DNA of 64,000 nucleotides, taken from assembly GCA_037176725.1 (NCBI GenBank), contig JAZBRS010000023.1, forward strand, positions 31,863,001 through 31,927,000, in the 5' to 3' direction. Every line of letters starts with the position of its first letter. Position 1 is the stretch's first letter. The position numbers were made by a program, and so were the translations under genes. Origin of the DNA: Posidonia oceanica (Eukaryota > Streptophyta > Magnoliopsida > Alismatales > Posidoniaceae). The notes beneath the pieces are model-generated. The model worked only from the letters and a program-made list of their open reading frames with translations. It made no database searches and was not told where the DNA came from. Below are positions 35,717 to 46,765 of this stretch, in pieces.

Positions 35717-36823
35717 TGTTAGGATTCTAGACTTCACTAGAGGGGGGTGAATAGCGATTTAAAGGATAAGTGTGGATTTTAAATTCTCTTTAACTATTTT
35801 AAGCAAATTTGCAAGTAAATGAAATATGGAGATATGGATTTGAATGTTTAAACTAAAACATGCATAGAAGGGGATGAGAGACAATGAAAATATATACAAG
35901 TAATTTTATAGTGGTTCAGCCTCCCCGGCCTAGTCCACTCCTCGAGAATTACCTTAACCTTGATTTTGTTCCGGGCCAAGATCCTGCCGTTACACCTTGA
36001 CGAATCCTCAACAAGTCCCCACAAAGACCGCGGCTATCCCCTTCTCACGTCCGGAGAAGAACTCACTCAAGAAAACAAAAGATTACAACTCTTTTGACTC
36101 TTTTCTTTATCTCCCAAAAACTCTTTTGGCAAGGTGGAAATGATGGAAATGAATCTCTCTTGCTTTGAGAATTTTTCTAACAAATAGGAGTGGAATGCTT
36201 GGAAAATGATGTGGCTTGAAGCTCTATATGATGTGTGTTGTCTATATAATGAATGAGGGTCCTATTTATAAGAAAACATGGGTAAAAGTTTGTCTCTAAC
36301 GGCTCTTTCAATGTTTACAAACGGCTAATCAAACGGTAGACTGAAATTTTTCGGTATGTCGTTTTAGCTCAGATTGTTATAGCAAATACGACCAATTCGG
36401 TAGACCGTAAAATTTCGGTATATCGAAAATCTCTGATTCGATAAACCATAAAATTTCGGTATACCATTTTACATTGAAACTCTGCATACACAATTTTCAT
36501 GATTTAGAAGCTTTTTGCAAATTTTCTCGAACCACTTGCTTCTAACCTAAGTGCTCTTAACCTAAGGTACTCTAAGGTTAACTAGGTCACTCTTTCATGA
36601 CTTTTGGGGATTTTATAAAAGACATATTACAACTCAAACATAATACAAAAGTTACATATTTAGAGTTAAACACAAGTCTTCATGTCTTTATTGAAGCTCC
36701 ATGGGCTATTTTGCATTCTTCTTTTTTAAGGTCTATAAGAACGCTTTCTTAACCTAATAAGAAGGGTTAGAACACAAATTAATTTGTTATTATCAAAACC
36801 AAGATGAGGCAATTTTACCAATA
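35717..36823 (-). mobile_element. 5' LTR of F
   Basis: 1107 bp. The inner end is TGTTAGGATTC (plus strand); the outer end reads ccaata where ccaaca is expected. A TATA-like word (ttataaatagg on the minus strand, about 36265-36276) is a likely promoter. Confidence 0.9.
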
Positions 36824-37185
36824 CTTTCCACGTTATACCCTTGTGCTAACAATTACGCAATAACTAGTTGTATATTTACACTAAGATATTATGTTGTTTG
36901 CGGGAACATATATGTACGTATAAGATATTTCTTTAGGACATATGTAAGGAAAAAATACAGTTCGTGACTTGGCGTACATGAAAAAACTGAAATTGTGACA
37001 ATTAGAAAAGCATAGGATACACAAATCCTTTTTTATTCGTTGGCAGTATGAAAACTTTCTTATTATTCCAAAACTATATGACTCGTTATTCAAACCAGAG
37101 AACAACGACCATCAATCGTCTAATTTATCTTTGTCAATGCGAAATTCTGGTATACTTAACTCACATAAAATGACAATGATAATGG
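36824..37185. other. AT-rich flank between F and hAT element H
   Basis: No gene or repeat was recognised. It begins with the duplication ctttc of F and ends with gataatgg (37178-37185), the predicted 8-bp target duplication of H. Confidence 0.6.
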
Positions 37186-37212
37186 CAGGGGCAGATGTAG
37201 GTGGGGGCTAGT

Positions 37213-38437
37213 GGAGGCTTTGTCTTCATTGGATTTTGAAAAAAATACACTAAAGTATATACAATATTTTGCAAATAGCCCCCATATATGATATAAAACC
37301 CCATTTCCTTACCCTCTTCCAACTTTTCCCACGCAACAAGCCACCGATGCTTCCTTTTCCCATTGCCAATGATGCTTCCTCAGTTCTCCTCTTCTCTCTC
37401 GGCCTCTCCCACAGTCCCACGTGGCCACGCAACGACCGTTGTCCATCGACGCTCCCTCTCAGCCGAGTCGTCGGGTTGAAGCCCACCGCTCACCGTTCCG
37501 CTAGCAAGTAGCAACCTAATCGGCTCCAGCGAGTAGGCGATGGCGGCGAGCCTCCACAGACCACAGACACTCACTGCTCAAGCTCCGCACCTCCGCCACT
37601 CTGGACGTTCAACGACAGTCAAGTACTCGATCTGATCTCGCTCTCGGCTCTCCATGCCCTTGATCTTCCTCTCCACCTCCCTCACCTCCTCCGTCCGCAC
37701 CCTCGACTGCAGCAAGCCAGCACCCGGTTCTCGACGGCCTCCAGCTCCAGCACCCGTTGCCTCGACCGGCGATCGCTCCAGCCCTCTTGATGGAGACCTC
37801 AGACCTCGTGCTCGAGTCGAGGACGGAGGATGGGGACGAGGGGGCAATCGGCGACAATATTTTTTTATGGCTTTTGTTCTAAATAAATTGTTGTTGCCAC
37901 TTGCTTGTCACTTGCCAGAATGTAGAATTTCAATTGAATGCCACTTGCTTACCAAGAGAAGAAGCTGGGCCTCTTGCTTGCGACAATACTTTCTCTTTTT
38001 TTTATGGCAAGAGAAATAAACTGTTGTTGCCACTTGCCAGAATGTAGAATTTCAATTGAGAGTATTCTTTCTTAGCTTTGTTTAACAAAATTAAGTGAAA
38101 TGACTTTACTTTAATGGAATTTTCTTTGCTTGATGTAGCTACTGCTCTCACTTGATCACTTCTCTTGCCAGCCGTTGGCACTTGGCAGAAAAGCCCATCT
38201 AATTGGGTAGGTGCAACTATAGGATCTCTGGTCTCAAGAGCTGCACTTGTGGTGGAGTCACTCAGACATTAGGTAACTCAGACACTTAGACAATGAAATA
38301 TTTTTGTCAATTTCATAATTTTGTGTTATTGTCCTTTCTTAATTTAAAACAATGAAATGTTTTCTCCTTTCTTAATTTCTAAATGTTATTATCAATTTAA
38401 AATAGCATCTTTTTCTCTTTTCTTTCTATGTAGAGTT
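37213..38437 (+). other. hAT 5' untranslated and subterminal region
   Basis: A CT-rich, GC-rich stretch (37280-37850) is followed by tandem-like pieces ttgttgccacttgccagaat (37890 and 38020). tttctatgtag just before the start codon could be an intron acceptor (38421-38432), so the gene probably has a 5' untranslated intron. No protein was recognised here. Confidence 0.5.
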
Positions 38438-39386
38438 ATGGATAGATTTGTGACAAAAACACCAAGAACACGAAATCAAAATGACGAAGAAGCTGGGCCT
38501 TCTTCAAAGCATCGTCAAGTAGAGATTGATTTAGAAAATATTCCTACTGATCCTGGTTTAAGACCAAGGATGTTTAGTTATCACTACAATGACAGAGATA
38601 AGATTCGAAGAGCTTATCTTCTAAGAAAGCCAACTCAACATCTTGGGTATGCATTTCCTTCAAGGTTGATTCAAGGACAATATCGAAAGTTCACTGAAGA
38701 TTTATTTGCTAATGAGAAGTACAAAGACTGGTTGGAATATAGCATAGAGAAAGATGCTGTCTATTGCCTTTTTTGCTATCTTTTTAAACCAAATGGTGTC
38801 AGCAATGATGCTTTTGTTGTTGATGGCTTCAGAAATTGGAAGAAGACTGAGAGAATTGGAACTCATGTTGGAGGTATGTCTAGTGCTCACAATCAAGCGA
38901 AAAAGAAATGTGAAGCTTTGATGAATGAAAAGGAGCAAATTACGACAGTATTTGCAAAGCACTTGGGTCAAAATGATGGGGGATATAGAAGATGTTTAAA
39001 CACATCAATAGGAATCATTTGCTTTCTTTTAAGACTGGGATTAGCTTTTTGAGGTCATGATGAATCAGAAGAGTCGAGCAATCGAGGAAATTATTTAGAA
39101 CGTTGGAGATCTCTCACTAGTTTGCATGAGAATTTCCAAAAGTTATGGGATAATGCTCCTAGAAATAGCAAGCTTACTTCCCATGATATTCAAAAGCAAA
39201 TTGTAAATTGTTGTGCAGTTGAAACTACTAATTGCATCATCGAAGAGATTGGTGATTCTTTCTTTGCTTTGTTGGTTGATGAATCTCGTGATGTGTCAGT
39301 GAAAGAACAAATGTTTGTTGTTCTACGTGTTGTTAACAAGAAAGGTCAAGTAATTGAAAGATTCTTAGGAATTCCTCATGTGAAGG
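38438..39386 (+). pseudogene. hAT transposase (zinc-finger MYM-type 1-like), N-terminal part
   Basis: Transposase of the DUF4371/hAT family. The start at 38438 opens MDRFVTKTPRTRN. A TTF/BED-like zinc finger is visible at about residues 85-165 (DWLEYSIEKDAVYCLFC, then FRNWKKTERIGTHVG and SSAHNQAKKKCE). The RNase H-like fold begins with FFALLVDESRDVSVKEQM, whose Asp is the expected first catalytic residue. A TGA at 39050 after RLGLAF lies where an Arg codon (CGA) is expected before GHDESEE; it is a C-to-T change. The frame then stops at 39387 because LTR C is inserted. The reading frame continues at 63209. Confidence 0.88.
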
Positions 39387-41002
39387 TGTAGACACCCCAT
39401 TTTTTGATAGCTTGGATGTTGGTGGATCTTGCTAGAAGCTCGCTTGGATTCGGGATGGCTAATTTCTCTCAAATGCACCCTAAAACCTCACCAAACCCCA
39501 AAACCTTCCTAAACCCACCTAAACCCTTCTAAAACTCCACCTAAGCCTTCCTAAGCTTTAACCCACACCTTACACTAAGCTAAAACACCCAAAACAACCC
39601 TTAAACTTCTCAGATCCATTGTACACTGCCTTTGCCAGCGTCCAACGTTGGACGCGCTCTGTACTGGCATCCAACGTTGGACGCTATTCCGGCAGGCGTC
39701 CAACGAGTCGATGACTGCCACCTTCGGCCTGCCACTCCCATCCTCTCCTTCGTCAGCCCACACTTACTACCATGTCCCCTCACCGCTCTCGGCCACCCAC
39801 TACGCGCCAAGGCCCACTTACTGCCCTGCCACCGCGTCCCTTCCTCGCCGGTGGATTTCCGGTCTCTCCACAGTCACTGCCACCAGCCACCTGTGCTCTG
39901 CCACGCTGCAACTTTTCCTCCACCTCCTGACACCCCACTTACTTCCCACTACAAGCCACGACCAAGACTTACACCCCTAGACACAGCCGACTCTCCTCAG
40001 AAGTGTGCCACAGCCCCTTCTCCTCCATCGGCGAAAAAAGAAGAACCCAACACTCTCCAATCCTCCACATACACCACACACACCTCCAGAACCCAGGGAA
40101 GCACCTGAGAGACTCCACTAGCCTTCCCGAACCTTCCCCCACATGCGAGAGAGAGCCACAGCAGCCTCCCCCTCTCCGTGAGCTCGCCGCAGTCCGTCCA
40201 AGCTCGCCGGCCGGCCGCGTACATCTCCTCCAAGCCACACACAGGTCGTTTTCTACCCTTAGGCGCGTCCCTCGTCTCCTCCCTCATCGTATCCAAGCTT
40301 CATGGCTTCCCGGCCCCTCAGTTGGCCGGAAATGCAATGAACGCCGGCGGCAAGAGGGAGGAGGCGGGTGGACTAATCCACGCGCCCATTTCCAGTTTTG
40401 AATGCATGCCTATGTTCGTAGTTACTTGCTTATGCTTGGTGGATGTTTAGTTTCCCTTTTTGAATCGATTTGAGCATCAATTGTTGCCGGGAAACATCCC
40501 AACCTGTTAGATGTGCACCCTAGGGCGTCTAACGTTGGACGCGCCCTGAGGCAACGTCCAACACCCCTGCTGGCTTTTTCACTTATTTGTTTCCATGCTA
40601 CAATGGTTTGAATGCTATTTCCATGTGGATCATCTTGCATGCTTTCATTCATGCTTTTACATGCCATGTTGTAGATCTTATCTTGATTTGGGCATGGTTT
40701 CCTTTTTCATGCTTCATAATCTCCTACCTAGGTGTAGGATGCTACAGTTTCCAGTGTCTTATGTTAGACGCTAGTACACCTAGCGTCTTACACTCCAGTT
40801 TGCTTGCTTGCATCTTAACATCTAAAAGTCACTTTATTTTAAGATGCTTCTTTGATCCATGCATGTATGTTGATATCTAAACCTTCTTTCAGTTATTTGC
40901 AAGTTTATATGATGTCATCTTATCATTTAGCATGCAACAGTTTTTAGGCCTCTGTCTGCTCTGTGTCTCTAACGTCCTATGTTAGACGCTGAATGCTCTA
41001 GC
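39387..41002 (+). mobile_element. Solo LTR C, part 1
   Basis: Starts TGTAGACACCCCATTTTTTG directly after the target duplication gaagg (39382-39386). It contains palindromes built on gtCCAACGTTGGac (39638, 39670, 40525), a GC-rich block (39700-40390) and a gttttgaatgcatgc word shared with LTRs of E. It is interrupted at 41003 by element B; the duplication ctagc lies at 40998-41002. Confidence 0.88.
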
Positions 41003-41633
41003 TGTGGGTGTGGAATTTGGAATTTGGGGGGTGTTTGAGAAGATGTCGGCGCCTCCACGTACGTCGTCAACTCTGTTGTGATCGCCACTCGCCTTTGGGT
41101 AGATAAGACACCTGGGGGGAGATTATGATGATGGGGGTCCTCGGACCACTAGATTGACGGCAGGATGTCGTCTAGTGGCTTCCTCGTGCTACGTAAACTC
41201 CTTCCTTTCCTTCAAAATAAAACAACATAGATCTAAATTAGCTCAAGTGTAGTAGTCAGCAACCGAAGTGAACGAAATGACATGACTAAAAGAAAACAAA
41301 TATCGATCGAGGATTGTTCTCCGCATGCACATGCTATGGATCCTATGCTAAGGAATGTAAGAATGCAATGAGAAATTAGATTGGAAGAAAATACTCCCTT
41401 TCACCCTTATGCTGTATGCAATGAGGTTGGAAGGAAGCACGGTCGGAGCTCTGGGATCGGAGGTAGAAGCCTAGGTTGGTAGCCTATTAAGGATAGGAGA
41501 TAGAGTTTATGGATTGGAAATCTAGCTCTCTGAAGATGGCTTACAACTGACAGGGCTCTGCCTCTCTTAGAAATTCCTCTCTAGGGGGATTTCTCTCTCA
41601 AAAATTCCGACCCTCAAATCATCGGTCTAGGAG

Positions 41634-41647
41634 GTCTATTTATAGAC
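41634..41647 (-). promoter_or_regulatory. TATA box within GTCTAT/ATAGAC inverted repeat
   Basis: The minus strand reads GTCTATAAATAGAC: 6-bp arms around AA. The 5' LTR copy (57261-57274) has one changed base in the outer arm. Confidence 0.6.
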
Positions 41648-41783
41648 TCTAGGGGTGTGAGGACGGTTGGAGTTCAGAAAATTCTAGAAAAAGTGGTAGT
41701 TAGGGTTAGTCCGGTTCAGGTGGCGACTAAGGCTAGCAACCGCTCAGTCAAAGTATGGGAAGGCGGGAACGAGGCCACGACTG

Positions 41784-41966
41784 TTAGTCGCCGGTTGAGC
41801 TGGCGCCTAACGGTCGAGGGGGTAGTGGGAAATAACTGTGGAAAAGCGGTTCAAAAGTAGCCACGATTGTTAGTCGCCGCACGGAGTGACGCCTAATGGT
41901 CAAGGATCGTAGGGGAGACCGAGGCAGTTCCACAACCACTCAGTCGCCTGATGATCTGGCGCCTAA
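41784..41966 (-). repeat. Three 27-nt inverted repeats, TTAGTCGCC...GGCGCCTAA type
   Basis: At 41784-41810, 41870-41896 and 41940-41966, each 27 nt with arms TTAGTCGCC and GGCGCCTAA (small mismatches) around a variable 9-nt middle. The same set occurs in the 5' LTR (about 57412-57594). Confidence 0.75.
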
Positions 41967-42469
41967 GGGTTGAGGGGATCGTGGTGAGCAACTGCTACCC
42001 ACGATTGCCCAGTCGCCTTTCCAGGTGGCGTCCTCGTGGGTCGCCTCCTCAGATGGCTTTTGACTGGGCCGCCTCTGATGTCGACTTCTGAAGCAGTCGG
42101 CTAGGCAATGGGCGACGGGCTTAGGTCATTTCTAGCCCTTTTCCCGGGTTTTGGTCAGAGGAAACAAGATAGAAGGCCGGAAAACTACAAATAGTCTATG
42201 AAATCAAGGAGGCATCTCTGTTAACTCAAATCTACTACGAATCTGAGTAGAAATGAAGGATACCCAGGGTACTCAGACTTGCCACGAGCCTAAGCGAGTT
42301 AGCTCTGCCACAGCCAACAACTTGAATCAAGGTGGGATCAAGTGATGCTTTAAAGAAGTCAAGGAATATCTAGAAGATGTGTTATCAAAACTTAGGCACA
42401 AGATTTGGGGCACCTCAAGGTTTCTATCCTCAGGAGAACTCTCAGAAATGCAAAAATAGGATATCTACA

Positions 42470-42482
42470 GATGCCCCTCCTT
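42470..42482 (-). promoter_or_regulatory. Polypurine tract of B
   Basis: The minus strand reads AAGGAGGGGCATC directly before TGTAGATATCC, the start of the 3' LTR. Confidence 0.85.
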
Positions 42483-43539
42483 GGAGTTGATCTTGGAACA
42501 AGATTGGGTCCAAGGCAAGAATGATGTCCTATTGAGCATTTCTTGAAAAGGGGAGCTCCGTCTCAAACAATTTGCCACTGAAGTAGCCAAAGGAAAGATA
42601 AAAAGAGGGTTTAAATTGCCATCAAATTGAAGACTCGGGCATGGAGGGGTCAAGTCGGTTTCGGATCTTGTGTCACAGCCGAAGTCAAGACCAAGTCAAC
42701 CATGTAGAGGTGTTCCAACAGGCAAGCACTAAGGAGGAAATCGCGGGATGTTATTCCGACACGATCGAAAGGAGAGTGTGACATCTTGTTTGAGACTTCA
42801 CTCAGATTGGAATTGATAAGTGGATAGGTATGAACTGGGTTGGTATTAGGAGAATCATATGCCTAAAGGGTTTCTAACACTCTTGAAGAACAGTGCTTCG
42901 TCCATGCTCCACTTCCAATGATATGAGAAGATGCATGGATGCATGATTCAAACACGCGATGATACTGCAAGGTCAACATGCAATGCAATGAATGGTCCAT
43001 ATGCTAGGTTAGGCCGGCGGGGTACGGTTTGTCCCAAACCATATGGATATATGCAAAATGAATGAATGCAATTCATTGTGGTCAAGTGTTTTCCATCTCG
43101 GAGTGTGACCAGCACTCTTTGGAAAGGATCGTCGTCCTACAACTCGATTTAGCAAGTAAAGAGGTTCCGTGCAAAGAGAATCGGGTGAGGGAGTGAACCC
43201 TTCATTTGCCAACCCGATGTGTCGTCTGGTGTTCGCAGTGGTTGCGGCAGGTGGTGCGTGAACTCAAGGCAAGAGTTCACTCCTCGGCTTCACAGTAGTA
43301 GATAGTCTGTTCTGATGAGTTAGGCGCCTCTTGACTGGGCGGCTATTCTAGTCGCCGCTTGTTGGGGCGACGCGCGATCTCCTGGCTTATTTAGTCCAGA
43401 AACCGTTTTAAACCCTGATTCTTTTGATAAGGGGAGATAAAAGACGGTCGTCCTTGCTTTTCAGGAAACATTCTGCACAAGTAAACCCCTTATCTTGACC
43501 ATGAAGTTTCCTTCCTTCTCTTCTTCGACCTTCTAAGTG
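42483..43539. other. Spacer of B between antisense unit and 3' LTR
   Basis: No domain was recognised on either strand. Being upstream of the plus-strand unit, it could hold that unit's promoter, but no clear TATA box was seen. Confidence 0.5.
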
Positions 43540-45356
43540 AAGAGGGTGGTTGATATCCCCAACCATTTGATGAAAGCTATCTGGGATGACCAGGTATGTT
43601 CTCCAGCACTCGGCGGTGGAGTGATGTGCAGTGGGCTCCGGAGTGGCTTCGCCCTGTGAGACATCTGGGCCGCTTCCTTTTAGAGATCCTCCCAAAGGAG
43701 TGGGTGAGTTTCAGTGCTTAGACCCCTCTTTCCTGCACAGTTTACTGGTTTCAGACTGATTTGTGCTTGTAGCTTGTCTGAAGACCCTACTCCGAGGGTG
43801 AGCATGCTGATGAGGAGCCCGTGGCGTGCGGTTCCCACTTGTTCTTTCGAGAGTGCTGGCTTTTTAGCCTCTTCCGATGTCACTACAGCCAGGTGGGCCG
43901 TGTCCTGCGATAGTTCGGCCTTCGGCAGGTTGTTCCGGTGGCAGGTCCTACGGATTGCTCTCAGGGATCTATTTGGGGAGGTCGGACTGATACTCCTCAG
44001 TGGTTTGGAGAGCAGCTCGAGAACTGGCGCTCGGGTGGCACAGAGCCCCTTTCTGATGGTTCTGCAGAGACGGAGGCAGCGTGGAGGACCTGGTTTGATT
44101 TTCAGCTTGGCCATTTGATTGTCTTCCACCGTGATGTCTTTTATGGTCGCTCCAACATACCGATGGGCGTTGGTCCTAGTGTAAGCATTGGCGACCTTCG
44201 TCATGAGTTGGGGATTGCCCGCAGCCGCATGGAGGAGCTGGTAAGCAATTCCTTTTGGTGTTGTGTTATTTTACTTCTCCATTACTTGTTCGTTTGCTTA
44301 CGCATCTTCCTTGTTTGCGTAGATGGACGCTTCAGAGGGAATGACTGAGGCATTCAGGACTCAGCAGGAGCAACACTCCTTGAGAGTGGCAGAGTTGGTG
44401 CGGAAGAGGGACGAGCTCCTGTCCCAGATGGACGAGCTTTGAGCACGAGTGAGTCTAGTTTTCCCTTTTTAGTTGTTTGTGCCTGTTTCTGCTTGTCTAA
44501 TTGTTGTCTTTGCTTTGATACAGGCCGAGGGTGCTTCAACAAGTGCAGAGCCTGCCCCTACTGCCACCATAGGTCCAGCCGCTTCCCATGCCGAGGGCGT
44601 ACTTGCTGAGGAGGTCCAGGCTCACGATTCAGAGGTATTACCGCACTTTTCTTGCTTTAAGTACTTGTAAATACCTGTCCTCTAACTTGTATGGCTTCAT
44701 TGTGCAGATTCAGGCGATGATGGATTTGATCCATACACCTCCGGCCACTGGTCCCACTCAGAGCCAGCTGGACGATGCCTTGGGGCGTGCCGAGGAGCTA
44801 TAGGGGCGCCTCAGTCAGGCGGAGCGGGAGCATGATAGCCACGTCCGGGAGTTGGAGGCCCGTGTGGCTGCATCTGACGCAGCCATGGCTAGGGTTCAGT
44901 TTGAGGCTTCCTCCATGAGAAGGGTTTTTCTGTTCTGCTTTAATACTTTAGCTGTAGCTAGTCTTTCTGCCTTTCTTTGCTAATAAACTGCTTTGACTCT
45001 TTGGTTTGCTGTTTCTTTTTTTGCAGTTGAGTGACTTTCGGGCACAGCAGCTGCGGGACATGGAGGCGCGACTGATGCAAACGGAGATGGCAGTCGCGAC
45101 CGTTCTTCCCGATTCTGATATAACTGGTCTGATGCCGCCCCTTGTTGCGGCAGCTCCTACGGGGTCTGGGCATTCTAGGGCTTTGACAGCTGAGCAGATT
45201 TCGAGGGCACGATCTTCTCCTCATCTTGAGATGGTTCGCTCTATACTAAGGGCGTCTCGGGAGAGGAGCCAGAGCGAAGCGACGTCTTCTGTGGTGCAGC
45301 CCACGTCGAGGCCTCTAGGCGATGGACGCGAGGGTAGCGGCGAGTCTGGCCATTGA
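43540..45356 (+). pseudogene. Antisense five-exon gene in B: plant-mobile-domain-like with coiled coil
   Basis: Runs opposite to gag-pol. Exon 1 (about 43540-44240) encodes SDVQWAPEWLRPVRHLGRFL, ADEEPVACGSHLFFRECW, LFRCHYSQVGRVLR and FDFQLGHLIVFHRDVFYG, reminiscent of plant mobile domain proteins (from memory, not searched). Introns with GT..AG ends: 44241-44322, 44449-44523, 44635-44707 and 44924-45026, 73-103 bp each, all joining in frame. Exons 2-5 give a Glu/Arg/Gln-rich coiled coil (LRVAELVRKRDELLSQMDEL; REHDSHVRELEARVAASDAA; LRDMEARLMQTEMAV), ending at TGA 45354-45356. Defects: a frame change near 43600 and stops in exons 1, 2 and 4, mostly of CAG or CGA type. Extra antisense ORFs between integrase and 3' LTR are known in Tat elements. 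Confidence 0.7.
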
Positions 45357-46765
45357 GCTTGTACCTTTCTTTTTGTCAGAGTCTGTACTTTCCTTTTGCC
45401 AGAGTCTGTACTTGTGAATATTCATATGAAAGGTTTTTTGTTTCGCTTTGTTTCCTACACATGCTTACTTTTCTTGTTAGTAATCAATGAGCATACCTTC
45501 CTTGGCGAAAGATTTGGCTAAGTTAACTAATTAATAAAAGAGAAGATATGTCAAATGAAAAGATTTAGGCTAAGTTAATTAATTAACAAGGGGCATAACA
45601 GATGTTAATGCAAAGAAAGCATTCTTATTTTAAATGGGTGGAGGGAATTAATTTCTGGCCTTAGCTAAAGAGATGGAAATCAGAGCCCAGTAGACGCTGA
45701 TTATGAGTCATCCGTGGATGCTCTAAAGATCATTATGCGAGTAATGTCTTTGTTGAGAGAGCGCACCCAAGCTGTGAGACACGCTTGAGTAGAACGCTAA
45801 CTCCGAATCCTGGTGAGTCGATGGTTGCATCATCGGCCAGATTAATTCTAGTTTTCCTACTTACTAAGTTCTCACTTGTAGGTAGGTTGGATGTCTTGGT
45901 TTTTTTTCCTAGGTTTTGTAATTTTTTTTTTGTGTTTTGGGTTATGTGATTTTTTTTTGAGTTTTGAGTTATATGATTTTTTTTGGATTTTGGGTTACAT
46001 GATTTTTTTTTGTTTTTGGGTTATATGATTTTTTGGATTTTGGGGGTTTTCTAATAGGGGAAAGATGAGTACCTACCTTAAGCATTAGCCTCGGGGTCTG
46101 CTTCAACCAAATGAGTGGACCCTACATTTGTGGACGTGTCCCTTGGGCCATGCTTGCACTCTTTTAAAGACTTTGGTTCACACACCAGTCCTTACTTGGG
46201 TTGCTACTCCCTGAGCCTTTTTAGTCCTTGACCACCTGGGGTTGCTTACTCCTTGCCTGTTAGTGAGAATAGGACAGCGGAAGTTTCGGGATATAGTAAA
46301 CTCTCGATTTTGGCTTAGGCCTTGATTCCTGCTTGCCTTTCTCTAGTCCTTAATGCGTCTTTCTATGGTTTAAGCTTTTAGATGCACAGACAGTCGTTGT
46401 CATGCTCTTTTCCGCTCTTTGGACAGCTCTTTGCTGACCTCTTTTAGTTGGACAGTTTCTTTTACTGTCTCCTTTCGTTTGTTCCTTACTTGGACAGCTT
46501 CTTTGCTGCCTTCTTTCCTCTCTGTTTGGGTGGTTTTTGCCGCTGTCTTTTCTTGACGCTTTCTAGGTCACTTTGACAAGCAGTTTGTACTCTAAGCCTC
46601 CGCACCGAGCCTACTTTTTCCTTACCTTCCCGTGCAGTGTGTACGTAGAGACAGGACAAGGTATGGGTCCACCCAGGTGTTCCTCTTCCTATTGGCTTTG
46701 GGAATCTCTCCCTTTTCTGGTTTGGTGTTAGGCCCTAGGTCTTTTCGATGATATAGACATGCTGA
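45357..46765. other. Spacer of B between antisense unit and integrase
   Basis: Contains a T-rich patch of repeated gatttttttt/gggtta words (45895-46045), then Ser/Leu/Phe-rich text with no recognised domain. The repeated cttttgccagagtctgtact words (45370-45415) may mark the 3' end of the antisense transcript. Confidence 0.5.

Larger units (their letters stand above)
19407..36823 (-). mobile_element. Ty1/copia gag-only element F, carrying nested element E
   Basis: Target duplication CTTTC at 19402-19406 and 36824-36828. On the minus strand: 5' LTR 36823-35717, Met-tRNA primer site, gag, about 1.5 kb AT-rich noncoding, polypurine tract, and a 3' LTR 32677-32253 plus 20105-19407 interrupted by E. 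With E and one copy of its duplication removed, the element is about 5.3 kb and has no protease, integrase, RT or RNase H, so it is non-autonomous. Both outer ends read TA where TG is expected, while the inner LTR ends keep TG and CA. Confidence 0.9.
41003..42469 (-). mobile_element. 3' LTR of B
   Basis: Plus strand tgtgggtgtgg...ggatatctaca. Holds three 27-nt imperfect inverted repeats (41784-41966), a TATA word in an inverted repeat (41634-41647) and a primer-like word (41076-41088). Confidence 0.92.

Noticed and set aside
37654..38019. Plus-strand frame before the hAT transposase
   Set aside because: GC-rich, Pro/Ser-rich, also open on the other strand; no start context or homology recognised, so kept as 5' region of the transposon.
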